The notes beneath the pieces were generated by a model. The model had not been told where the DNA came from. It saw nothing but the letters and a program-made list of their open reading frames with translations, and did not search any database. This document shows positions 30,818-38,070 of a stretch of 64,000 nt of DNA, in pieces (position 1 is the first letter of the stretch; every line of letters starts with the position of its first letter). Location of the stretch: the NCBI GenBank assembly GCA_900763875.1, contig CAAFLX010000019.1:1-64000 (forward strand), read 5' to 3'. The position numbers were made by a program, and so were the translations under genes. This stretch comes from Clostridia bacterium. Its GTDB lineage: Bacteria > Bacillota > Clostridia > Christensenellales > CAG-917.

Positions 30818-31504
30818 ATGCAAACCTACCTCATCGAATGTGCAAAGCAAATCGGCATAGACCTAACCCCGTCGCAAGTTGAAAAACTGACGGGATATTT
30901 CCATATGGTCGTTGAAAAAAACAAAGCGTTCAATCTCACCGCCATCACCGAGGAAAACGACTTTGTCGTCAAGCATATTCAGGACTCGCTCGCAGGCGTT
31001 TCGCTCATTCCGAGCGGCGCAAAATTGCTCGATATCGGCGCGGGGGCAGGCTTTCCGTCTATGCCGATTGCAATCGTTCGCGATGACGTTTTTGTGACCT
31101 CTTTGGACTCAACCGCAAAGAAAATGGCGTTCGTTGCCGACTGTGCAAAAACCCTCGAAGTGAAAAATATAAAAACCATAAGCGCAAGGGCGGAGGACAA
31201 AAAAGACCTTTTCGGCACTTTTGACGTGGTGAGCGCAAGGGCGGTTTCATCCCTTCAAATTCTTTTGGAACTTGCAATGCCGTTTTTGAAAGTAGGCGGC
31301 ATATTCATAGCGTACAAGACGGACGAGAGCGAACTTGCTCTTTCGCAAAACGCACAAAAAGTTTTGAGCGCAAAACATATCAAAACAAAATCTCTAACGC
31401 TTGCCAACGGCGAAAAACGCGCTCTGTTGGTGTTTGAAAAAACCGCGCCGACTCAAAAACAATATCCCCGTCAATACGGAGCAATCAAGAAAAAGCCGCT
31501 GTGA
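30818..31504 (+). CDS. rsmG: 16S rRNA (guanine527-N7)-methyltransferase
   Basis: SAM-dependent methylation of 16S rRNA G527 (GidB). The 228-residue protein has the SAM motif LLDIGAGAGFPSMPIAI, the NLTAI N-terminal block, and ARAVSSLQILLELAMPFLKVGG. AAGGAG lies six bases upstream of ATG. rsmG followed by parA-parB is the usual Firmicutes origin order, but mnmG, mnmE and jag are missing upstream. The last codons overlap a terminator hairpin. Confidence 0.96.
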   Translation: MQTYLIECAKQIGIDLTPSQVEKLTGYFHMVVEKNKAFNLTAITEENDFVVKHIQDSLAGVSLIPSGAKLLDIGAGAGFPSMPIAIVRDDVFVTSLDSTAKKMAFVADCAKTLEVKNIKTISARAEDKKDLFGTFDVVSARAVSSLQILLELAMPFLKVGGIFIAYKTDESELALSQNAQKVLSAKHIKTKSLTLANGEKRALLVFEKTAPTQKQYPRQYGAIKKKPL

Positions 31505-31514
31505 CGGCTTTTTT
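31491..31514 (+). terminator. Terminator overlapping the end of rsmG
   Basis: AAAAGCCG (31491-31498) pairs with CGGCTTTT (31505-31512), followed by TTTTT; the stop codon is in the loop. Confidence 0.75.
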
Positions 31515-31612
31515 TTTATTTCCAAATCGACACATTGCGCGCAAATAACTTCCCTTCGTTGCGTCTTATTTTGGCAAAAAATATTTTATGTGAAACTTTT
31601 TGTGAAACGCCG

Positions 31613-31641
31613 TTGAAAAAATTGTTTTTCTATGCTATATT
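31613..31641 (+). promoter_or_regulatory. Leaderless promoter of parAB
   Basis: TTGAAA (31613-31618), a 17-bp spacer and extended -10 TGCTATATT (TATATT 31636-31641) lie 6 nt before the parA ATG. Confidence 0.7.
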
Positions 31642-31647
31642 ATTTCT

Positions 31648-32403
31648 ATGGCGCACATCGTATCCTTTGCAAACCAGAAGGGAGGCGTGGGCAAGACGAC
31701 CTCGTGCGTGAATCTTGCTTGCTATATTGCCTCGCTCGGATACAAAACGTTGCTCGTTGACTTCGACCCGCAAGCCAACGCGACAAGCGCACTGGGACTG
31801 TTCGACAAAAAAGTCGAAAATTCGATATACGAGGCACTATCGAGCGGCGACGCGAAAAAGTGCGTGCGCCGAGGCGATTTTGTGGATTTTATCCCGTCTT
31901 CGCGCGACCTTGCAGGAGCGGAAATCGAAATTGCAAACGCAACAAATCGCGATTGCGTGCTGAAAAACGCGCTTGCCAACGTGCAATGCAACTACGATTT
32001 TGTGTTTATCGACTGCGCGCCCACAATCAATTTGACGCTTATCAACGCTTTGAGCGCGTCAAACGGGGTTGTCGTGCCGCTTCAGTGCGAATACTTTGCG
32101 CTTGAGGGATTAAACCAACTTCTCAACACCGTGCGGCTTGTCAAAAACCACTCGAATGGCGGTTTGCGCCTTGAAGGAATCCTTCTCACAATGTGCGCAA
32201 ACACAAAACTTGCTCACGACGTGGAAAATAGGGTGCGCGACACGTTCAAAGACAGCGTTTTTCAAACCACCGTACCTCGCAACGTGCGCCTTGCAGAAGC
32301 TCCGAGCTTCGGACTGCCTATCTTGGCGTTCGACCCTAGGTGCAGCGGCGCAATCGCATATCAAAAACTTGCAAAAGAATATATATCAAAATTGAAGGAG
32401 TGA
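31648..32403 (+). CDS. parA: Chromosome partitioning ATPase ParA/Soj
   Basis: Walker-type ATPase that, with ParB and parS, segregates origins and can modulate DnaA. The 251-residue product has the deviant Walker A KGGVGKTTSCVNLA (second Lys at residue 11), DFDPQANAT, the Walker B region FVFIDCAPTINL, and VVPLQCEYFALEG. No N-terminal DNA-binding domain is present, so it is the chromosomal Soj type. No Shine-Dalgarno site is seen; the -10 box ends 6 nt before ATG. parB follows after 3 bp. Confidence 0.96.
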   Translation: MAHIVSFANQKGGVGKTTSCVNLACYIASLGYKTLLVDFDPQANATSALGLFDKKVENSIYEALSSGDAKKCVRRGDFVDFIPSSRDLAGAEIEIANATNRDCVLKNALANVQCNYDFVFIDCAPTINLTLINALSASNGVVVPLQCEYFALEGLNQLLNTVRLVKNHSNGGLRLEGILLTMCANTKLAHDVENRVRDTFKDSVFQTTVPRNVRLAEAPSFGLPILAFDPRCSGAIAYQKLAKEYISKLKE

Positions 32404-32406
32404 ATT

Positions 32407-33306
32407 ATGGCAAACACAAAAGGCGGCCTTGGCACAAAAGGTTTCAATGCACTTTTCAACGACAATGAGGAGAACGTCAAAGTCGATATTGCCGAGGATA
32501 TTCAGGCTCAGGAAATCGATATCACGCTCATTGACCGCAACCCCAATCAGCCGAGAAAAACTTTTGACGAGGACAGTTTGAAAGAGATGTCCACGTCCAT
32601 TGCGACCTACGGCGTTTTGCAACCTCTGCTCCTTGTCAAATCGGACGGCGGCAGATACCTTATCATCGCGGGCGAGCGTCGTTTTAGGGCAAGTTTGCTT
32701 GCAGGACTAAAAAAAGTGCCTGCCATTATCCGCGAGTTTACACCTCAACAAATCCAAGAGATTTCGCTCATCGAAAACTTGCACCGCGAAGACCTCAACG
32801 CAATCGAGGCGGCAGAGGGTATGCGCGAGCTTATGGACAACCACGGTCTAACCCAAGAGGAAGTGGCAAACCGCATCGGCAAATCTCGCCCCTACGTCAC
32901 AAATACGCTCCGCCTCTTGCAGCTCCCGGAGGAAGTCACAACCCTCGTGCGCGAAGGCAAACTCTCGCCCGGACACGCAAGAACGCTCATCTCCATTGAC
33001 GACAAGGATTATCTCGTTACGCTCGCCAATCAAGCCTGCGACAACAAGCTCTCCGTGCGCGACCTCGAAAACCGCGTCCGCCTTTACTTCACAAGAAAAG
33101 CCATTCCGTCAGGCCCTAGAGATACAAAGGCTCTTCCGCTCGAACTCAAAGAGTTTGTCGGCGATATGAAACGCATCTTCGCAACCAAGGTCAAGCTCGT
33201 GGGCAACGACCAAAAGGGACGTATCACGATCGACTACTTCAACAAGGACGACCTCGACAGAATCTACGCGCTTATCCAAATCTTGAAGTACAACGACAAA
33301 CTGTGA
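32407..33306 (+). CDS. parB: Chromosome partitioning protein ParB/Spo0J
   Basis: CTP-dependent clamp that loads at parS sites and spreads. The 299-residue protein has the N-terminal Lys/Gly-rich ParA-stimulating tail (TKGGLGTKG), the CTP-binding GERRFRAS motif, the ENLHREDLN block, the HTH parS-recognition region (LTQEEVANRIGKSRPYVTNTLRLL) and a C-terminal dimerisation domain. The four parS-like sites to the left are its likely targets. GGAG lies 8 bases before ATG at the end of parA. Confidence 0.97.
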   Translation: MANTKGGLGTKGFNALFNDNEENVKVDIAEDIQAQEIDITLIDRNPNQPRKTFDEDSLKEMSTSIATYGVLQPLLLVKSDGGRYLIIAGERRFRASLLAGLKKVPAIIREFTPQQIQEISLIENLHREDLNAIEAAEGMRELMDNHGLTQEEVANRIGKSRPYVTNTLRLLQLPEEVTTLVREGKLSPGHARTLISIDDKDYLVTLANQACDNKLSVRDLENRVRLYFTRKAIPSGPRDTKALPLELKEFVGDMKRIFATKVKLVGNDQKGRITIDYFNKDDLDRIYALIQILKYNDKL

Positions 33307-33375
33307 TTTGAATCGACAAATCCGTTAAACCCAAGAGGTAACCACTCAAAAATCGTATTTTATTTTGGCAACATA

Positions 33376-33410
33376 AAAACACCGACGGCAAGTTTTGCCG
33401 TCGGTGTTTT
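33376..33410. terminator. Bidirectional terminator between parB and the lipoprotein gene
   Basis: AAAACACCGACGGCA (33376-33390) pairs with TGCCGTCGGTGTTTT (33396-33410). A nearly identical hairpin follows the anti-sigma gene at 36390-36424. Confidence 0.9.
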
Positions 33411-33434
33411 GCAATCATATTCCGATGAGGTGAA

Positions 33435-34397
33435 TCAGTCGTCAAATTCGGTTTCAGTGTAGGTGTAGCTCTTGTTGCCGTTTTCGTCCACGTTGACGTT
33501 GACGATATATCCCTTACCTGCCTTGCCCTTTCCGATGTGGATTTCAATGACTTCTTTGTCGCCTTTCAGCTCTTTTTCAAAGTAGACCACTTGGGTTTTG
33601 CCGTCTTTGAGGGTGGACATTTTGAGTTCGGTTTCACCTTGTTCGCTCTCATATGAGAAGGTGCTGCGCTCAACGAGCGTTTCTCCGTCATAGAGGGAGT
33701 AGCTGTACTTTTGCTCGGTTTCGTCGTCCTCGATTTCAAGGCTTTGTTTCACGCGCAAAGTGCGGTTGCTGTCGAGCGTGACGACAAATTCCGTCGTGTT
33801 TTCGCTCTCGCCTTGTTCTGTTTCAATCTTTCTTTCGCCGTGAACAACATATTCTTTTTCGTCAATGACCATTACGCCGTCAATGGAGAATTTCTCCTCG
33901 ACCTCACCGTCCTCGTCGTCTGTTTCGCTATCGGTGAGCACTTGGTTGTAGTACATAATATAGTTCAAAGTGTTGCCGCTCAAATCCTTGTAGGAAACAA
34001 TCATTTTCTCCTCGAAACCGTCCCTGTCAGAGGTTTGGGACTTGATGTCGAAGTTGCCGTCGCTGAGCAAGCTCTCGACAAGAGCCATATATTGATCGAG
34101 TTGAGCGGTGTCTATCACGACGTCCTCCGCGCCGTTTGCGGGTGCGTTGTCAACTTCGTCGTCATCGTCATCGTCGTCGGCTGCCGTTGCAACCTCGCAA
34201 GCGGTTTGTGCGCCGTTCATGGACGAGATAACCATACCTGCCGACGCCGCGCTGAATCCGTACACGGATTCGGTGGTGTTGAGTGCGTCAAATTTGCCGT
34301 TGACGTTTCCTCCGCCTGTTGGGGCGTTGCATGCAACAAGCCCCACTGCAAGCACGAGTGCTAGCGATAATGCCAAAATTGTGAGTGCTTTTTTCAT
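33435..34397 (-). CDS. Lipoprotein paralogous to the anti-sigma factor ectodomain
   Basis: 320 residues with a signal peptide and lipobox GLVAC, then a segment with seven Asp in a row (DDDDDDDE, about residues 74-81) and a beta-rich domain. From QYMALVESLLSDG to the C-terminus it aligns with the extracellular part of the product of 35181-36374: RYMALVESLLSDG, then SLYDGETLVERS against SVYDNGKLKERT, and ELKMSTLKDGKT against ELKMSITKDGKT. It is divergent from the sigma factor gene. No known domain is recognised. A role as ligand, decoy or sensor partner of the membrane protein is inference. Confidence 0.82.
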   Translation of the reverse strand: MKKALTILALSLALVLAVGLVACNAPTGGGNVNGKFDALNTTESVYGFSAASAGMVISSMNGAQTACEVATAADDDDDDDEVDNAPANGAEDVVIDTAQLDQYMALVESLLSDGNFDIKSQTSDRDGFEEKMIVSYKDLSGNTLNYIMYYNQVLTDSETDDEDGEVEEKFSIDGVMVIDEKEYVVHGERKIETEQGESENTTEFVVTLDSNRTLRVKQSLEIEDDETEQKYSYSLYDGETLVERSTFSYESEQGETELKMSTLKDGKTQVVYFEKELKGDKEVIEIHIGKGKAGKGYIVNVNVDENGNKSYTYTETEFDD

Positions 34398-34551
34398 ATC
34401 TAATTCTCCTTTTAGAGTATTATTTTTTTGCGCTTTTGCGTATTTTTTTTGTTGAGAGGATTGCGCCTTTCACGTATATAACAATCCCGTTTGCACGATT
34501 TGTTGGCAAATTTTCAAAATTGTCCAAATTTTCTTCAAAAATCGCAAGACC

Positions 34552-34580
34552 TTGACGAGAGAGTTCTTTTCTAATATACT
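34552..34580 (+). promoter_or_regulatory. Promoter of the sigma/anti-sigma operon
   Basis: TTGACG (34552-34557), a 17-bp spacer and TATACT (34575-34580), a sigma-A-type promoter with an 73-nt leader. An additional ECF promoter cannot be recognised without knowing the consensus. Confidence 0.55.
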
Positions 34581-34659
34581 CATATAGCAACTATTTCAAA
34601 AAAATCATATTTTTACCAACAATTCGGGCTGTTCGAGTTGTTGATATATCGGATGGCGT

Positions 34660-35184
34660 ATGGACGATAAACTCGAGAGGAAAATCGCAAAACTTAAAAA
34701 CGGAGATAGCAGTGCTTTCGACTACGTGTACGAGCAAACCAATCGCCCCGTCTATTTTGCGATATTCTATATCCTAAAAGACAAGATGTACGCCGAGGAC
34801 GTTTTGCAAGACACCTACGTGCGCGCCATATCCTCAATCGAGCAGTATAAAGACGGAACAAACTTTGTGGGCTGGCTTTGCTCGATAGGCAAATCGCTTG
34901 CGCTAAACCACCTCAAAAAGTACAAGCGAGAAGTGTCCACCGACTTCGAGGAAGAATCCTACAAGTACGGCTCGCGCGAAAAGGAGCTGCCCTACATATT
35001 CGACGTGGCGGCAAAAATCCTAAACGAGGACGAATATCAAATCGTGATGCTATGCCAGGTTGCGGGCTACAAGCGGCGCGAGGTGGCAAGCAAATTGAAT
35101 ATCCCAATCGGCACGGTGACTTGGAAAAACAACGAGGCACTGAAAAAACTCAAACAGTATCTTGAAAAGGAGGCCCGCTTATGA
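34660..35184 (+). CDS. ECF-type RNA polymerase sigma factor
   Basis: Alternative sigma-70 family factor with only regions 2 and 4. The 174-residue protein has region 2 with AEDVLQDTYVRAISS (about 45-59) and FVGWLCSIGKSLALNHLKK, a linker, and the region 4 helix-turn-helix GYKRREVASKLNIPIGTVTWKNNEALKKLKQYL. It overlaps the downstream anti-sigma-like gene (ATGA at 35181-35184), the usual arrangement for a sigma/anti-sigma pair. The regulon is unknown. The Shine-Dalgarno site is weak (GGATGG). Confidence 0.93.
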   Translation: MDDKLERKIAKLKNGDSSAFDYVYEQTNRPVYFAIFYILKDKMYAEDVLQDTYVRAISSIEQYKDGTNFVGWLCSIGKSLALNHLKKYKREVSTDFEEESYKYGSREKELPYIFDVAAKILNEDEYQIVMLCQVAGYKRREVASKLNIPIGTVTWKNNEALKKLKQYLEKEARL

Positions 35185-36374
35185 AAGACGTAAAGAAAAT
35201 GTTGACGAAACACAAGTCGGAAATCCTGCCCGACGAAAAAATCAAAGACAATATAAAACGAGAACTCGGTATGAACGAAAAACAATCTTCCCTTGCATAC
35301 GCACACGGGGGAGAAAAAAGTGTTAATACGCGCCACAACAGCACTCTTATGGTTGTGTGCGCCGCGGTGCTTGCGGCAATTCTCGTGCTTGGCATCTTTG
35401 TTTCAATCATCATCAAAAAGCAGGGTGGTGGAGATTTGCCTCCGTTTGGCAACAAGTTTGAGCAAATCACAAACGCCGATTCATTCTACGCATACGGCGC
35501 AGCTTCCGTCGGAACGCTGCTCTCATCGTCTTCAAACACGTCGTCAAATGGCGGCGCAAGTGCGGCAAACGACAAAACAAGCACTTTATCACCGCAATCC
35601 ACCGCATTAAACCCCGATTCGGAGCAACTTGCAACAATAAACAGATATATGGCGCTCGTTGAGAGTTTGCTCAGCGACGGCAAAATCGAGAGCAAAACCA
35701 TTGTCGGCGAAATGGGGTATGAATGCGGTATGAGCGTCAATTACACCGACCTGCGCGGCGAATCTATCGAGTATAAAATGTTCTTTAACAAAGTCTTTTT
35801 GACGGGCAAAAAGGACGGCAAGGAAACAAAAGAAAACTATTCGATAAAGGGCGTTCTCGTGCTTGGCAACGAGCAATACCCCGTCGAGGGACTCTATAAA
35901 AAAGAAACCGAAAAGGACGAGTCGGAGAGCAAACTCTACTTCAAGGCATTTACAAGCGCGGACAAAAAATCGTATATCGAAGTCGAACAAAAGATTGAAA
36001 CCGAAACCGAATCGGACAGCACCGAGGTCGAGCAAAAGTTTGTATATTCCGTCTACGACAATGGCAAACTCAAAGAGCGCACTACGATAAAATACGAGGT
36101 CGAGGACAACGAGCTTGAACTCAAAATGTCAATCACCAAGGACGGCAAGACCGAAACTCTCACTTTCTCTGACGAAACCGAAGATAACGAGCGAGTCATC
36201 AAGGTGAAAGGCAACATCGACGGACAATCCGTCAAATTCAAAATCTACGTGCGCCAAAACAGCTATCACTACGTCTTTGAAGACGGCACTTCTTCCGACC
36301 TAGACCGCGACGACGATGACGACAATGATGACGACAACGAGGACGACAATGACGACAATGATGACGACGATTAA
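35181..36374 (+). CDS. Putative membrane anti-sigma factor with acidic ectodomain
   Basis: 397 residues: a cytoplasmic stretch of about 55 residues (MKDVKKMLTKHKSEILPDEK...), one membrane segment (about 56-78), a Ser/Asn-rich linker, a beta-rich outer domain, and a C-terminal tail made almost only of Asp, Asn and Glu (about residues 374-397). The cytoplasmic part resembles no zinc anti-sigma motif; the assignment rests on topology and on the ATGA overlap with the sigma gene. The outer domain is paralogous to the lipoprotein encoded by 33435-34397. The Asp-rich tail could bind Ca2+ or cationic compounds; this is inference. Confidence 0.75.
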   Translation: MKDVKKMLTKHKSEILPDEKIKDNIKRELGMNEKQSSLAYAHGGEKSVNTRHNSTLMVVCAAVLAAILVLGIFVSIIIKKQGGGDLPPFGNKFEQITNADSFYAYGAASVGTLLSSSSNTSSNGGASAANDKTSTLSPQSTALNPDSEQLATINRYMALVESLLSDGKIESKTIVGEMGYECGMSVNYTDLRGESIEYKMFFNKVFLTGKKDGKETKENYSIKGVLVLGNEQYPVEGLYKKETEKDESESKLYFKAFTSADKKSYIEVEQKIETETESDSTEVEQKFVYSVYDNGKLKERTTIKYEVEDNELELKMSITKDGKTETLTFSDETEDNERVIKVKGNIDGQSVKFKIYVRQNSYHYVFEDGTSSDLDRDDDDDNDDDNEDDNDDNDDDD

Positions 36375-36389
36375 AAAAGCAAAAAATAC

Positions 36390-36427
36390 AAAACACCGAC
36401 GACAAGATTTGCCGTCGGTGTTTTTTT
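36390..36427 (+). terminator. Terminator after the anti-sigma gene
   Basis: AAAACACCGACGACAA (36390-36405) pairs with TTGCCGTCGGTGTTTT (36409-36424) with one mismatch, then TTT. It is nearly identical to the terminator at 33376-33410. Confidence 0.88.
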
Positions 36428-36449
36428 ATAAATGTGATGATTTCATCCT

Positions 36450-36773
36450 CTACAAGGGGTGGGCGGCGTGTACACTAAATGTAATTTCCCCTTTCCTCAC
36501 GTGTTTTCCCTATCACCGTTCCCCCTCTGCGTGCCTTGAGGGAACCCACGGTGACCGCGTAGCGGGGGACAACACTCGGCACTCACATAGATAAGTATCG
36601 TCCACTTGTTATGCCACTGCGCTTTGTGCGCCGGCTTCGCAACAGAATGGCGCAGTCGCTTGTACTTTTCGTCAAGTTCGGCGCTCGCTTTTCTCGCCGC
36701 CATTGCGGCTCACACTTCGAATAAGCACATTCCGTGTATAAGAACGCCCCGAATAAGTTTTCGTTTATCCGCA
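36450..36773 (-). repeat. Dispersed composite repeat, inverted copy
   Basis: The segment matches 42170-42490 in inverted orientation: CTCACGTGTTTTCCC near 36500, GCGTGCCTTGAGGGAACCCA near 36531, CACTTGTTATGCCACTGCGC near 36604, and GCGCCGGC(T/A)-type sequence near 36628. Together with the copy at 42170-42490 it brackets recF, dnaA, psuG and the membrane protein gene. No gene is supported within it. Confidence 0.8.
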
Positions 36774-36849
36774 ATCCAAACAAAGTTTGGATATCATCGT
36801 GCCTCAACGATATCATCGCGAAGTGATATCACCGCCGCAGGCGATATCA
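36774..36849. repeat. Hairpin array joined by ATATCA, copy 2
   Basis: Four units: ATCCAAAC/GTTTGGAT, TCGTGCCTCAACG (imperfect), TCGCGAAGTG (imperfect) and CCGCCGCAGGCG, each followed by ATATCA. The first hairpin is identical to that of the array at 430-508; the others are related but different. Confidence 0.85.
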
Positions 36850-36871
36850 TTTATCTTTACACGCGTGTCAG

Positions 36872-37963
36872 CTAGTTTTCGCCAACAACTCTGCCGTCGC
36901 TGATTTGTATGCGTTTGGCAGGGTTGGGGAGGGCATATTCGGTGCAGGTGAGCAGGGTTTGAAAGCCTTGCGTCATTTCGAGCAAGAGGGTTTGTCGGGT
37001 GTTGTCAAGCTCGCTCAATACGTCGTCAAGCAAGAGGACGGGCGGCTCGCCTATTTCGTTTTTGTAGATGACGACTTCGCCCAGTTTCATTGCAAGCGCG
37101 ATTGTGCGTTGCTGACCTTGCGAGGCAAATTTGCGACTGTCTTTGCCGTCTATCTCGATTTTTATATCGTCGCGGTGAGGGCCTACCGTGCAAAAGCCGA
37201 GGTCTTTGTCCTTTTGGCGAGCGGCGACGATTGCCTTGTACAGCTCCTCTTGGACATTTTGCGCGCCGTCCGTTTTCGAACCGCTCTCGTATGATAATTT
37301 CAACTGTTCTTTCTCGCTGCTGAGCGCGCTGTGAAATTTGCCTGCCGCGTCGTTGAGGGTGGCGATATATTCCATACGTTTTTCAATGATAATCGCGCCC
37401 TCTTTTGCAAGCCCGATATCCCAAACGTCAAGCATATCGTCGATGTTCGGGTTGAACTTGTATTCTTTGAGAAGATTGTTTTTTTGTTTGAGGGTTTTGT
37501 TGTAGCGTTGAAGGGCGAGGAAGTACGCCTTTTGTTGTTGGGATAGTCCCACGTCCAAAAATCTGCGCCTCTCGTTTGGCGATTCCTTGACGAGTTTCAT
37601 TTCGTCGGGGGAGAAAAACACCACGCCGAGTATGCCCAAAAGCTCGCCTGCGCGACTTACGGGGATTCCGTCCACAGCCACTTTCTTTTTGCCCTGCTCG
37701 TCTATTTGCAAGCAAATGACGTGTTTTCTAAACCTCTTTTCGATGTTGAGTTTCACTTGCGCCTTGCTTTGTCCGAGCAAAATCATTTCCTTGTCCTTGG
37801 TGGTGCGAGGGGAGTGAAAAACCGAGCAAAGATACACGCTTTCGAGCATATTTGTTTTTCCGCTGGCGTTTTTGCCGAAAAGGACGTTCAACCCGTCGTC
37901 GAACTCGACGAGGGCGGAGGGGTAATTCCTGAAGTTTTTCAGTTCCAGCGAAAGAATTTTCAT
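36872..37963 (-). CDS. recF: DNA replication and repair protein RecF
   Basis: SMC-like ATPase that helps load RecA at gaps. The 363-residue protein starts MKILSLELKNFRNY and has Walker A GKNASGKTNMLE, the signature KFASQGQQRTIALAMKLGE, Walker B PVLLLDDVLSELD, and the C-terminal GRVVGEN. The ATG at 37963 is preferred to the one at 37972 because the conserved MKI start lies there and a TTGAAA-17-TATACT promoter ends 8 nt upstream. There is no Shine-Dalgarno site, so the mRNA is probably leaderless. It is divergent from dnaA, an unusual arrangement. Confidence 0.95.
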   Translation of the reverse strand: MKILSLELKNFRNYPSALVEFDDGLNVLFGKNASGKTNMLESVYLCSVFHSPRTTKDKEMILLGQSKAQVKLNIEKRFRKHVICLQIDEQGKKKVAVDGIPVSRAGELLGILGVVFFSPDEMKLVKESPNERRRFLDVGLSQQQKAYFLALQRYNKTLKQKNNLLKEYKFNPNIDDMLDVWDIGLAKEGAIIIEKRMEYIATLNDAAGKFHSALSSEKEQLKLSYESGSKTDGAQNVQEELYKAIVAARQKDKDLGFCTVGPHRDDIKIEIDGKDSRKFASQGQQRTIALAMKLGEVVIYKNEIGEPPVLLLDDVLSELDNTRQTLLLEMTQGFQTLLTCTEYALPNPAKRIQISDGRVVGEN

Positions 37964-37971
37964 ACACAACA

Positions 37972-38000
37972 AGTATAACCCGAGCGCGGTTTTTTTTCAA
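37972..38000 (-). promoter_or_regulatory. Leaderless promoter of recF
   Basis: On the minus strand TTGAAA (38000-37995), a 17-bp spacer and TATACT (37977-37972); 8 nt separate it from the recF ATG. Confidence 0.7.
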
Positions 38001-38035
38001 CATCTTGTGTTTAAGTTTTCTTTTTTGAATTTTGC

Positions 38036-38063
38036 TTGAAAAATTTGTCGATTTTGCTATAAT
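38036..38063 (+). promoter_or_regulatory. Leaderless promoter of dnaA
   Basis: TTGAAA (38036-38041), a 16-bp spacer and extended -10 TGCTATAAT (TATAAT 38058-38063); 7 nt separate it from the dnaA ATG. Only 35 bp lie between this -35 box and that of recF, and no DnaA box is seen between them. Confidence 0.7.
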
Positions 38064-38070
38064 CGTGTGT

